In this document: piece after piece, positions 28,623 through 36,990 of the stretch | Position numbering within the stretch: the stretch's first letter is position 1 | How the letters are laid out: each line of letters starts with the position of its first letter | NCBI RefSeq assembly: GCF_018403185.1 | Contig: NZ_BOSE01000004.1 | Coordinates: 124,001 to 188,000, forward strand | Direction: 5' to 3' | Origin: Paenibacillus montaniterrae | GTDB taxonomy: Bacteria > Bacillota > Bacilli > Paenibacillales > Paenibacillaceae | Length of the DNA stretch: 64,000 nt | Program-made: the position numbers and the translations under genes | The notes under the pieces: generated by a model | Seen by the model: only the letters and a program-made list of their open reading frames with translations | Told to the model about the DNA's origin: nothing | Databases searched by the model: none

Positions 28623-28970
28623 TTACTTTTTGTCCACGATCAGCGCTACCTGCTGCTTCACCGTGTACGTATCCTTCAAGTGGTCCTCCTTCAACGCTCC
28701 TACCTTTAGCAGACCAGTAATTTTGCCCTGGTCCGGCTTGGACAGCATGCGCCACAGCTCAGGATCAGGCAGCGCGTTGTACAGCAGCGTCTCGTGATAC
28801 TCCTTGCGCTCGGAAAGAATCATTCTGACCTTATAGCTGCCATATGTCTGCTCTGTCACTTTTTCATTATTCATATGTTGAACAATTTGCTCCTTTAGCT
28901 CGGCAAGCTCCTGTTCAATCGCTTTACTCTTTTGCTTTAACTGATAATATCGACTAATCAGCTTGTTCAT
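28623..28970 (-). CDS. Unknown 115-residue protein with N-terminal coiled coil
   Basis: The first 35 residues form a probable coiled coil (RYYQLKQKSKAIEQELAELK). The rest is a small mixed domain with the stretch GSYKVRMILSERKEYHETLL and a charged C-terminus. There is no signal peptide or membrane segment, so it is probably cytoplasmic. I recognise no family. Ribosome binding site GGGG about 8 bases from the ATG; followed by a clear terminator. It stands between the DUF445 pair and the 59-residue membrane peptide gene on the same strand, without obvious functional link. Confidence 0.7.
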   Translation of the reverse strand: MNKLISRYYQLKQKSKAIEQELAELKEQIVQHMNNEKVTEQTYGSYKVRMILSERKEYHETLLYNALPDPELWRMLSKPDQGKITGLLKVGALKEDHLKDTYTVKQQVALIVDKK

Positions 28971-29131
28971 TTGATCACCCCTACAGCTTATTGACTGCTT
29001 AGCTATGCCTCATCGAACATGAGTAACAATTTGTAAGCAAAGGCTTTAGGACAATCATATGAGCAAAAAGCGCACAACATTCCAATAAGCTTGCAGCAAG
29101 TCCGAAAACTGTATCCGCAATGGACTGCCTG

Positions 29132-30442
29132 CTATGTCAAATTCGCCAGCAGCGGCTCGTAAATTCCATAGAACAACGCATACAATATAGCGCCAACAAC
29201 GGCTCCAATCAAGGCGCCGTTTACGCGAATGCGCTGTAAATCAATATCTACCTTGCTTTCGATAAATTCGACGAGACGCTCCTCGGAAAAAGTGTTCAGC
29301 GTACTGCGGACAACCTTGCCAATGACCACATGCTCCTGTTCAATGAGATGATGCAAAAAGCTTTTCAGCTTTTGCTCCACCAGCTGCTGTGAAGCTTCAT
29401 CCTCCTTGAGCCATTGCCAATACTGATGGATAAAGCGGGCAAGCCATTTTTGCAAAATGCTTGCGTCAGCATCCTTCTCAGCTGGGTCCTGCCCCAGCTG
29501 CTCCAGCAACCCCTGCAGCAGCTGCTGGATCGTTGGCGAAATTGACAGCTTTTGCAGCAGCTGCTGCTTCCACTGCTCAAGCGCATCGATTACCTCCTCT
29601 TTTTCCAGCAGACGCACAAGCTCATATAGCTGTCTCTGCAGCAGCAGTCTTAGCTCATGATCATGATCCTTCAGCTGTGCCAGCAAAAGCAGCAGATCGC
29701 GATAGAGCACATCAGCGGCATCATCAAAGTTAACAGCATCAGCTGCCTGAGCAAAGGAGAACAGCGCCTTGGCCAGCCAGCCGCCACCGTCTCCGTCCAG
29801 CATTTTATCCTTTTCCGACTCGAGCAGGGCTTTAATAGCAGGCTTGACGTCGCTATGCAGCACACGCTTCTGAGCCGCATTAATGATATAGTCAAGCAGC
29901 TGCTGATCATAGCCCTTCTCCAGTAAATAGGCCAAGCCTTTGCTTAAGTATGGCGCCAGCCTTTTTTGCTGAGCAGTTTGCTTCAAGCTTTGCTCAATGC
30001 TTTGCGCAGCACGATCTGCCTGCACATTTTTAAGCAGCAAAGGCAGTAAATTTCGCAACAGCTGCTCAGAAAATTTGGCATTCCATTTCTGCTCAAGCAG
30101 CTTGATCAGCAGCGCCGTGAAATTAACCTTTTGCAGCTGCTCCTCGATCATTGCTTTATTCAACAGCTGCTCCTCCACAAGGTTGACAACACCGTCAATC
30201 AGCTTGTCGCGATTGCGCGGTACAATCGCTGTATGAGGAATCCAGCGCATGCCGAGCGGATGACGGAATAAAGCCGTAACCGCGAACCAGTCGGCAAGCG
30301 CGCCGACCATGCCAGCCTCGGCTATAAACAGCATTGCCTTGGCCCACCACGGCTGATCGAAATACCAGTATAGAGCCAGTGCAGCGACAAATAATAACGC
30401 CAGCAGCAGCAGACTTAAATTAGCATACTTTCGCATTGTCAT
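29132..30442 (-). CDS. DUF445 family membrane protein (second of a pair)
   Basis: A 436-residue protein with two N-terminal transmembrane segments, the DUF445 signature VGALADWFAVTALFRHPLG followed by IPRN-like IVPRNRDKLIDG, a long helical Gln/Leu-rich middle part, and a C-terminal membrane segment with RVNGALIGAVVGAILYALFY. Family function is unknown; members are associated with the cell envelope. The ATG overlaps the stop codon of the upstream DUF445 gene (ATGA, 30439-30442), indicating translational coupling. The two paralogues have nearly the same domain order. Confidence 0.88.
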   Translation of the reverse strand: MTMRKYANLSLLLLALLFVAALALYWYFDQPWWAKAMLFIAEAGMVGALADWFAVTALFRHPLGMRWIPHTAIVPRNRDKLIDGVVNLVEEQLLNKAMIEEQLQKVNFTALLIKLLEQKWNAKFSEQLLRNLLPLLLKNVQADRAAQSIEQSLKQTAQQKRLAPYLSKGLAYLLEKGYDQQLLDYIINAAQKRVLHSDVKPAIKALLESEKDKMLDGDGGGWLAKALFSFAQAADAVNFDDAADVLYRDLLLLLAQLKDHDHELRLLLQRQLYELVRLLEKEEVIDALEQWKQQLLQKLSISPTIQQLLQGLLEQLGQDPAEKDADASILQKWLARFIHQYWQWLKEDEASQQLVEQKLKSFLHHLIEQEHVVIGKVVRSTLNTFSEERLVEFIESKVDIDLQRIRVNGALIGAVVGAILYALFYGIYEPLLANLT

Positions 30443-31725
30443 GATAGCAGCCCTCCAATTAAAGCCTGAAGCAAATATAACAGCATGCCGATCAAAGAGC
30501 CGACCAAGGTGCCGTTCAAGCGAATATATTGCAAATCCTTGTCTGCTTTATCTTGAACCAGCTGAATCAGCTGCTGCTCGTCAAATTGCTCCAGCTTGTC
30601 GCGTACCAGCTTGCCAATATAGCGATGGTTGCGCTCAATAAATGCGTTTAACGAGCTTACAACATACTGATTCAGCTGCTGCAGCAGCTCTGTTTGCCCG
30701 GCTAGACGCTGCAGCAGCTCTTCAAGCCTTTGCTCCAGCCAAATTTTAAATCGACCGCTGCTGCCCTGCTGCTTATCTGCATCAAGCTGGGCAATGAGCT
30801 CCACCCTCCATTTTTCTACCATTTGCTCGGTCAACACGCGCTGCAGCAAAAACTGTCCAGCTTGTCTAAAGCGTTCATTCCAGCGCTCTGCCCCTTCACC
30901 TGGCTGCTCCCAGTCCTCTGCCGTTTGCTGCAGCTGCTTGCGAAACTTTTCATTCCAAGCATGCTCGCCGTTCTCAAGCTCAGTCAACGTTTTGCTCGCA
31001 AAAGCCATCACCTTATCCGTCAGCTCATCGGCGTTCAAGCCCGCAATGCTGTTTACAAACTGTCTCCCCTTTTTGTTGCGCTCATAGGAACGCAGCGCTG
31101 TAGCGATAAACTCATGCACAAATTGCCTAACCTCCGCTTGCTCAACAAACTGCTTTAATTGCTTGCTTAATTCTTTCACAATAACAGCGTCATAGCGCGA
31201 ATCAATAAGCCATTGCAGCAGCTTGGCAGCCAGCTTGACAGGCTCTGTTTTGCGCAAGCCTTGCTCAAACAGCCGATTTAACGCTAAGCTTAGAACAGCA
31301 GGGTTGCTTATTTTCAGCAAATCGGAAATCAACTTCGTGACTAGCTGCTTAATCGCAAGCTGCCCTGAGGGGCTTGCTGCATAATTGGCCAATACTTTAG
31401 CGGCGTTATACTGCTTTAGCTGGGCGGCAATAATGTCCGTAGACAGTAATTCATGCTCAACCATATCGACCAGCTCATTAATGAGCCGCTGACGATTACG
31501 GGCAATAATGTTGGTGCCCATCCAGCGCGGCCAAGGGATGCGCAGCGGCTGGCCGAACAATGCGCTAACCGCAAAAGAATCCGCCAGTCCGCCAATTGTC
31601 GCTGCAGTAAAGGCTGCAAACAGCAAGCCGCCGATAAAGCTGCCTTGAAATGGAAAACTGATAAACATTCCGATTAGTGCAAGTACAATTAAACCATTCA
31701 CTCGTTGTTTTAAGCTAAATTTCAT
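30439..31725 (-). CDS. DUF445 family membrane protein (first of a pair)
   Basis: A 428-residue protein built like its downstream paralogue: two N-terminal membrane segments, GGLADSFAVSALFGQPL followed by NIIARNRQRLINELV, a long amphipathic helical region rich in Gln and Leu, and the C-terminal IRLNGTLVGSLIGMLLYLLQ membrane segment. It resembles the YheB-type members of Bacillus in size. Divergently oriented from the OmpR-type response regulator gene, with a shared 117-base promoter region. Ribosome binding site AGGAG. Function unknown; a hetero-oligomer with the neighbour is plausible (inference). Confidence 0.88.
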   Translation of the reverse strand: MKFSLKQRVNGLIVLALIGMFISFPFQGSFIGGLLFAAFTAATIGGLADSFAVSALFGQPLRIPWPRWMGTNIIARNRQRLINELVDMVEHELLSTDIIAAQLKQYNAAKVLANYAASPSGQLAIKQLVTKLISDLLKISNPAVLSLALNRLFEQGLRKTEPVKLAAKLLQWLIDSRYDAVIVKELSKQLKQFVEQAEVRQFVHEFIATALRSYERNKKGRQFVNSIAGLNADELTDKVMAFASKTLTELENGEHAWNEKFRKQLQQTAEDWEQPGEGAERWNERFRQAGQFLLQRVLTEQMVEKWRVELIAQLDADKQQGSSGRFKIWLEQRLEELLQRLAGQTELLQQLNQYVVSSLNAFIERNHRYIGKLVRDKLEQFDEQQLIQLVQDKADKDLQYIRLNGTLVGSLIGMLLYLLQALIGGLLS

Positions 31726-31842
31726 GTAGATGCTCCTGTAATTTAGTAATATATGTATGATATTATACTATCCTTTTTTTAGTTAAGCATCCCTTCGTGG
31801 CAAAACATGAAGATAATGACACAAGTAGAGAGGAAATTTGCA

Positions 31843-32526
31843 ATGAGGCAACTGGAAGGCATTAAAATATTGCTCGTCGATGACGAGGAAAGCATTTTAC
31901 AATTTTTAGAGCTGGGGCTCGGCAATGAAGGCGCGATTATTAAAACTGCGACGAACGGCGAAGCTGCGATCAGCATAGCTGGCGCGTTCAAGCCGCATAT
32001 CGTTGTATTAGATGTGATGATGCCGCAGCTTAACGGCTTTGACACCTGCCAACGGCTTAAGGAGAACGGCAATAATATTGCGATTATTATGCTGACTGCA
32101 AAGGATGATGTCGCTGATCGCGTACAGGGCCTGAGACTGGGTGCTGACGATTACCTCGTCAAGCCATTCAGCTTTTCAGAGCTGCTTGCCCGCATTCACG
32201 CCCGCATCCGAAATCAGTTTCCGATGCTGCTAAGCGCAGTGCGCTACGGCGACTTCACGCTTGACGATCGACGCAAAGAAATTAAGCTTGGCGAAGAGGT
32301 GCTGGAGCTTTCTCCTACCGAATACGAGCTGCTAAAGCTGCTGCTAGCCAATCACGGCAGCGTGCTGAGCAAAACGGTTATATTGGACAAGGTATGGGGC
32401 TATGACTTTGGCGGCGAGCAAAATATTGTGGAAGTGTATGTTCGTTCTCTGCGAGAAAAGCTGGGCGACAAGGAGCATCGCATCATTCGCACGCTGCGCG
32501 GTGCTGGCTACAGGATGGATTTGTGA
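31843..32526 (+). CDS. OmpR/PhoB-type response regulator
   Basis: A 227-residue regulator. The receiver domain has acidic residues Asp13 and Asp14 (LVDDEES), phospho-acceptor Asp57 (VVLDVMMP) and the conserved Lys in DDYLVKPFS. The C-terminal winged helix (about residues 130-227) contains LSPTEYELLKLL and VYVRSLREKLG. I chose the start at 31843 because AGAGAGGAA precedes it; an ATG at 31807 has no good ribosome binding site. It is translationally coupled to the kinase gene. The 11-bp direct repeats at 35439-35465 match the binding style of this class. Confidence 0.95.
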   Translation: MRQLEGIKILLVDDEESILQFLELGLGNEGAIIKTATNGEAAISIAGAFKPHIVVLDVMMPQLNGFDTCQRLKENGNNIAIIMLTAKDDVADRVQGLRLGADDYLVKPFSFSELLARIHARIRNQFPMLLSAVRYGDFTLDDRRKEIKLGEEVLELSPTEYELLKLLLANHGSVLSKTVILDKVWGYDFGGEQNIVEVYVRSLREKLGDKEHRIIRTLRGAGYRMDL

Positions 32527-34019
32527 TGAAAAGATGGAATCGAACGCTGCGTGGCCAAATAACCGCGCTCACCCTATTCATTATTGCCTTTCTATTTTTG
32601 CTGATCGGCGTGCTGCAGTTCGCCTTTATGAAGGACTTTCTATATAACAATAAAGCTGATGCGCTGCATGCGCAAATTCGCTCCTGGCCGCCAGAGCCCG
32701 CCTTCCTCTCCAATAATGGAGCAGTCAAAGAATGGGGACCGCCCGGAGAACGGGCACCAAATCGCCCGATCATATTCCAGCCTGGCATGATCGTAAGTCT
32801 TATAGGCGCTAATGGCGAGCAAACGATGTTATCCGACCATACTGTGCAAGCTGCACCTATCATAAGCGAGCAGCAATATGCTGACATTTTTGAGCAATAC
32901 CGCCTGGACAAGGCGAAGCGCTTTTATGAGTTTTCAGATGCGGAAGGCAATGACTATATGGTGCTGTTTCGCGAAATGGGCGGGCACATGAGCTCTGGCG
33001 ATATGCTGCAGGTCAGCATCGAGCTGGAATCGCTTAAGAAGCAGCTTTATACGCAGCTCGGCATTTATATTCTTGCTGCATTGTTTGCACTGCTTGCCGG
33101 CTCTGTTCTCACATTGATCAGCCTGCGCAAGGCACTAATGCCTCTTCATCAAATGATTGCCGCGGTCGAGCAAACAAACGCCGAGAATTTGACTGAGCAG
33201 CTGCCTGCGATGCAGCAGCAGGAGCTGGATCAGCTTGCCGCTGCTTACAATGACATGCTGGCGCGACTGGAGACAGCCTTTGAGTCCGAGCGCATGACAA
33301 GCGAGCGAATGCGTCAGTTTATTGCCGACGCCTCACATGAGCTGCGTACGCCGATTACTTCGATTCATGGCTTTATTGAAGTGCTGCAGCGCGGCGCAAT
33401 GAAGCAGCCCAAGCAGCTGGAGCTGTCGTTGAAGGCGATGGAGCAGGAATCGACAAGAATGAAAACGTTGGTGGAGAGCTTGCTGCAGCTCGCCAAGCTC
33501 GATCAACCTGATCATGAGCAAATGCTGGATGACTTCCAGCGACTGCAGCTGCCGCCGCTCATAAAAGGGATGCTGCTGCAGCTTGAGCTGATGGCCGGCA
33601 AGCGCAAAATTACTCTGGAGTACAATGGAAGCGAACGCTATGAAATTTGGGGCAGCCCGCACGGCATTAAGCAAATACTATTAAATCTGATCAGCAATGC
33701 AATCCAGCATACCGATAGCGAGCACGGTCTCATTGCAATTCGCCTCTTACAGAGAGGATCGCTGGTCATGCTGGCTGTTTCCGACAATGGCACAGGCATC
33801 GCCAAGGAGCATCAGCAGCAGCTGTTTGAGCGCTTCTTCCGAATTGACAAAGCGCGAACCCGTGCAGCAGGCGGCGCTGGGCTAGGCCTCTCAATTACAA
33901 AAAGATTGGTCGAAGCGCATCAAGCTCATATAGAGGTCGAAAGCGAGCTGGGCAGCGGCTCTACCTTTACGATCAGCTTTCCGCTTCTGCAGGCTCATGC
34001 AGATGAATCAAGCCGCTAG
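32523..34019 (+). CDS. Sensor histidine kinase of the OmpR-type system
   Basis: A 498-residue membrane kinase. Segment 1 lies at about residues 15-35, an extracytoplasmic sensor domain of about 150 residues follows (with a Pro-rich stretch near residues 55-90), then segment 2 (about 180-200), HAMP, His-kinase (ASHELRTPITSIHG), and an ATPase domain (NLISNAIQHT, DNGTGI, GAGLGLSI). It overlaps the regulator gene: GTG at 32523 or ATG at 32526 can start it, one codon apart. The sensed signal is not readable. It converges on the metallophosphoesterase gene with only 8 bases between the two stop codons and no terminator. Confidence 0.93.
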   Translation: MMKRWNRTLRGQITALTLFIIAFLFLLIGVLQFAFMKDFLYNNKADALHAQIRSWPPEPAFLSNNGAVKEWGPPGERAPNRPIIFQPGMIVSLIGANGEQTMLSDHTVQAAPIISEQQYADIFEQYRLDKAKRFYEFSDAEGNDYMVLFREMGGHMSSGDMLQVSIELESLKKQLYTQLGIYILAALFALLAGSVLTLISLRKALMPLHQMIAAVEQTNAENLTEQLPAMQQQELDQLAAAYNDMLARLETAFESERMTSERMRQFIADASHELRTPITSIHGFIEVLQRGAMKQPKQLELSLKAMEQESTRMKTLVESLLQLAKLDQPDHEQMLDDFQRLQLPPLIKGMLLQLELMAGKRKITLEYNGSERYEIWGSPHGIKQILLNLISNAIQHTDSEHGLIAIRLLQRGSLVMLAVSDNGTGIAKEHQQQLFERFFRIDKARTRAAGGAGLGLSITKRLVEAHQAHIEVESELGSGSTFTISFPLLQAHADESSR

Positions 34020-34027
34020 CGCGAAGC

Positions 34028-35371
34028 TTAAGATGGCTCCAGCGTAAATTGATCCAGCAACTGCCCGTCGACATCATAAGCGGAATAGGTAAGCTCTTTG
34101 CTTGATACATCAACAATGGCATACATCTGCTTGCCGTTCTGAAAAGCGACTGCCTGATAAGCTTTTTCCTTTTTCTTATCATTCAGCTTGCTGCCGGCTG
34201 CATTTAATGTAACGTATACGGTTCCTTGCCCATCTCCTGCAGCTGCTTCGCCCTTGACAAGCGGATAGCTGCGCGAATAGGAGTGATTGTGGCCTTGCAG
34301 TACGAGATCGACGCCGTATTCGTCAAACAGCTTCGTCCAATCCTCAGCCTTCTTGAAGCGGCTGGCGCCATATACGCCGCGATGCATGGAAACGACGATC
34401 CAGTCATAGCTGTCCGCATGCTGCTCCAGCACTTCCTGCAGCCATATCGTTTGCTCATCGATCGCTTCTTCTGTATTCATGCTGATCAATAGCAGGTTCT
34501 GGTAGCTCATATAGTAGGTTGTTTGCTCAGACAATGCATTAGCGCCATTAGCAGGCATGCGGAAGCGAATGGCATAAGAGCTTGCATCATCATCAACAAG
34601 CTCGTGGTTGCCGGTTGTCGGAAAGAACGGAACCGAGGTTAGCGCCTCCGCCTTGCTGTAAAACCATTTCCACTCCTGCTCCTTCGCCGGGTCATCCGTC
34701 AAGTCACCGCCATGAACGATAAATCTTGCCTGCGGCGCGGCCAACTGCGCCTGCCGCAGCGTTATGCCCCATTGGGCATAGTCAGCCTCCGTCACCCCTT
34801 GAGAATCTGTTACATGGATAAACTGAAAGGATTCCTCCTGCTCTCCATAAGTCGTAAACGAATATTCCTGCGAAATCACCTTATCTGCTGCAACTACCCG
34901 ATAGGTATAGGTTTGCTGCTCTTCCAGCTGATCAAGCGTTGCCGTATAGCTGTACAACTGCTGGCCATTTTCATTGCTGTAGCTTGCAAGCTCCGCTTCA
35001 AGCAGCACTGTGCTGCCTTGCTGCCAGCTTTCAGCCTTCTTTTTTATTTGTAAGCCGCTTTGCTCATAACGCTCATCTGAGAGCCACGTAAATACCCGCT
35101 GCTGCTCATTGGCAAAGGACAGTGTCATCCCGTAAATGCTGTTCTCTACCTCCGCTCCCGCTTCTGGCCCGGCTCCTGCCTCTGCTCCTGCCTTTGTTCC
35201 TGTCTTTGCTCCTACCCCTGTCCTTGCCTCAGCATCTGTCGCTGCTTCGGTCTCTACCGCTACGTCAATCTCTGTCCCCTTCTGCTCCTTCTCCTTTAAC
35301 CATTCGATAGAGCCAACCACTAACAGCATGAAAGCAATGAGTGCAATAAACGCAATCGTATATTTCTTCAC
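34028..35371 (-). CDS. Exported metallophosphoesterase with N-terminal fibronectin-like domain
   Basis: A 447-residue protein with GTG start and AAGGAG ribosome binding site. An N-terminal signal-anchor (about residues 5-22) is followed by an Ala/Gly/Glu/Thr-rich low-complexity linker (about 40-75), a beta-rich fibronectin-like domain (about 80-175) and a calcineurin-like phosphoesterase domain with the metal motifs HVTDSQG, GGDLTDD, GNHE, SMHRG and GHNHSYSR. This is the layout of purple-acid-phosphatase-like surface enzymes. It should face the cell exterior and hydrolyse phosphoesters, substrate unknown. It diverges from the VTC/DUF4956/CotH operon and shares its 163-base promoter region. 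Confidence 0.9.
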   Translation of the reverse strand: MKKYTIAFIALIAFMLLVVGSIEWLKEKEQKGTEIDVAVETEAATDAEARTGVGAKTGTKAGAEAGAGPEAGAEVENSIYGMTLSFANEQQRVFTWLSDERYEQSGLQIKKKAESWQQGSTVLLEAELASYSNENGQQLYSYTATLDQLEEQQTYTYRVVAADKVISQEYSFTTYGEQEESFQFIHVTDSQGVTEADYAQWGITLRQAQLAAPQARFIVHGGDLTDDPAKEQEWKWFYSKAEALTSVPFFPTTGNHELVDDDASSYAIRFRMPANGANALSEQTTYYMSYQNLLLISMNTEEAIDEQTIWLQEVLEQHADSYDWIVVSMHRGVYGASRFKKAEDWTKLFDEYGVDLVLQGHNHSYSRSYPLVKGEAAAGDGQGTVYVTLNAAGSKLNDKKKEKAYQAVAFQNGKQMYAIVDVSSKELTYSAYDVDGQLLDQFTLEPS

Positions 35372-35438
35372 TTTAAATCAACTCCTTATGCCTCTACTTC
35401 ATTTACAAAAGTTTAACACAGATTTTACTTGACAAGCA

Positions 35439-35476
35439 TTCAGCGGACTTTCAGTTTTGCTTCAGATTCGTATAAG
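35439..35476 (+). promoter_or_regulatory. Three TTCAG repeats at 11-bp spacing plus a -10 box
   Basis: TTCAG occurs at 35439-35443, 35450-35454 and 35461-35465, each exactly 11 bases apart (one helical turn). A -10-like TATAAG follows at 35471-35476, so the repeats cover the position of the -35 box, which is poor. This is the class-II activation layout of PhoB/OmpR-type regulators. It lies about 60 bases upstream of the VTC-domain gene. Confidence 0.6.
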
Positions 35477-35534
35477 CATTGTCTCCTACAATGAGTCTAT
35501 CAAACAAACATTGTAACAAGAAACGAGGTGTACG

Positions 35535-36248
35535 ATGAACCAGTCGCTAAAATACCGTAACGAATTCAAGTATTATATTAGCCCTCACCAGCGATTTCTT
35601 ATAACGCAGAAGCTAAAAGGAATCGTGAAGCTTGATCAGCATGCAGCTGAACGCGGCGAATACCATATTCGCAGCCTCTATTTTGATGATGCGGCCAACA
35701 CAGCGCTTCATGAAAAGCTCGGCGGCATTAGCCAGCGTGCAAAATATCGCATTCGCATTTACAACAAATGCGATCAAGTCATTCACTTTGAGAAAAAAAT
35801 TAAATATCGCGAATATATCGCCAAAGTGAAGGAGCCGATCACCCGCGACATGTATGAAAGGCTGATCCAAGGCGACTATGAGGTGCTGAAAATCGGCAGC
35901 AGGCCGCTGCTGCTGGAGGTCTATGAGCAGATGAAGCACTATTTGCTCCGACCAGTAGTAATCGTTGACTATGTGCGTGAGCCCTACGTCTACAAATACG
36001 GCAATGTGCGGATTACGTTTGATAAATATTTGCGCACGGGCTTAAATCAAACCGATATTTTCAACCCTGAGCTGAAGCCTGTCTCCGCACTGGATGACGA
36101 CAAAATCATTATGGAAATTAAATATGATGAGTTTTTACCTGCACCAATTCAAGCCGCTCTGCAGCTTGACGGACTGCACCGCACATCAGCTTCAAAATAT
36201 GTTATCTGCCGCAAATACAATAAGACGAATAATTGGGAGGACTATTAA
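35535..36248 (+). CDS. VTC-domain protein (polyphosphate polymerase-like)
   Basis: A 237-residue protein of the VTC/CYTH-like tunnel fold. In yeast Vtc4 this domain makes polyphosphate from ATP. Basic and acidic residues expected in the tunnel are visible: RNEFKYYI, HIRSLYFDD, KYRIRIY, HFEKKIK, YVREPY, VRITFDK and the metal-binding IMEIKYDEFLP. It is a single domain with no signal peptide or membrane segment, so it probably works at the inner face of the membrane with the DUF4956 protein, whose ATG overlaps its stop codon. The substrate of bacterial homologues is not firmly established; nucleotide polymerase activity is inferred from the fold. Confidence 0.88.
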   Translation: MNQSLKYRNEFKYYISPHQRFLITQKLKGIVKLDQHAAERGEYHIRSLYFDDAANTALHEKLGGISQRAKYRIRIYNKCDQVIHFEKKIKYREYIAKVKEPITRDMYERLIQGDYEVLKIGSRPLLLEVYEQMKHYLLRPVVIVDYVREPYVYKYGNVRITFDKYLRTGLNQTDIFNPELKPVSALDDDKIIMEIKYDEFLPAPIQAALQLDGLHRTSASKYVICRKYNKTNNWEDY

Positions 36249-36973
36249 TGAACACAACAAATCAAGCTGCCACAGCAGCAGAAACATCAACTACTTCAAC
36301 AAGCTTTACGGATATTATTAAAAATTCCGTATTGGAAAACTTCGGGACAGACATCGCCATTAGCGAAATTTTAATCTCTTTAAGTGTAGCATTTTTACTC
36401 GGATTATTTATTTATTTCTTATATCGTCGTATCTTTAGCGGCGTGCTTTACTCCAAAAGCTTCAATGTCGCATTAATCGGCATGACGATGATTACCGCGA
36501 CCGTTATTATCGCCATTAATTCCAATTTGGTGCTATCGCTCGGGATGGTTGGCGCATTATCCATTGTACGCTTTAGAACGCCAATTAAGGATCCGACAGA
36601 TCTAATCTTCCTGTTCTGGGCTGCTGTTGCCGGCATTGTGACAGGCGCAGGCTTCTATACACTAGCTATACTCGGCTCATTAATTGTTGGGCTAATTCTG
36701 TTCTTCTTCATTAAAGGAAGCTCACCAGAAGCTCCTTATTTGCTGGTAGTCAACTGCAGCAGCGATCAAGCAGAGCAAACCGTCGAGCAGCAGGTTGCCA
36801 AAGCAGTCAAGAAATTCAATGTTAAGCAAAAAACAGTGACCGCCGGCAACATCGAGGTTACGTATGAGGTGCGTTTGAAGCAGCAGTCCGGTTCCTTTGT
36901 AAATGGAATTTCCAGCATTTCCGACGTACAAAGCGCGGTACTAATCAGCTATAACGGCGACTATGTTTCATAG
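36248..36973 (+). CDS. DUF4956 membrane protein
   Basis: A 241-residue protein with three to four N-terminal transmembrane segments, the conserved GMVGALSIVRFRTPIKDPTDLIFLFWAAVAGI stretch typical of DUF4956 (residues about 98-130), and a small cytoplasmic C-terminal alpha/beta domain. The start at 36248 overlaps the last base of the VTC stop codon, with GGGAGG 8 bases upstream. DUF4956 proteins recur next to VTC-domain genes and are thought to be their membrane partner (family knowledge; mechanism unknown). It lies 17 bases before the CotH gene. Confidence 0.88.
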   Translation: MNTTNQAATAAETSTTSTSFTDIIKNSVLENFGTDIAISEILISLSVAFLLGLFIYFLYRRIFSGVLYSKSFNVALIGMTMITATVIIAINSNLVLSLGMVGALSIVRFRTPIKDPTDLIFLFWAAVAGIVTGAGFYTLAILGSLIVGLILFFFIKGSSPEAPYLLVVNCSSDQAEQTVEQQVAKAVKKFNVKQKTVTAGNIEVTYEVRLKQQSGSFVNGISSISDVQSAVLISYNGDYVS

Positions 36974-36990
36974 AAGAGGGGGGAACTCTA

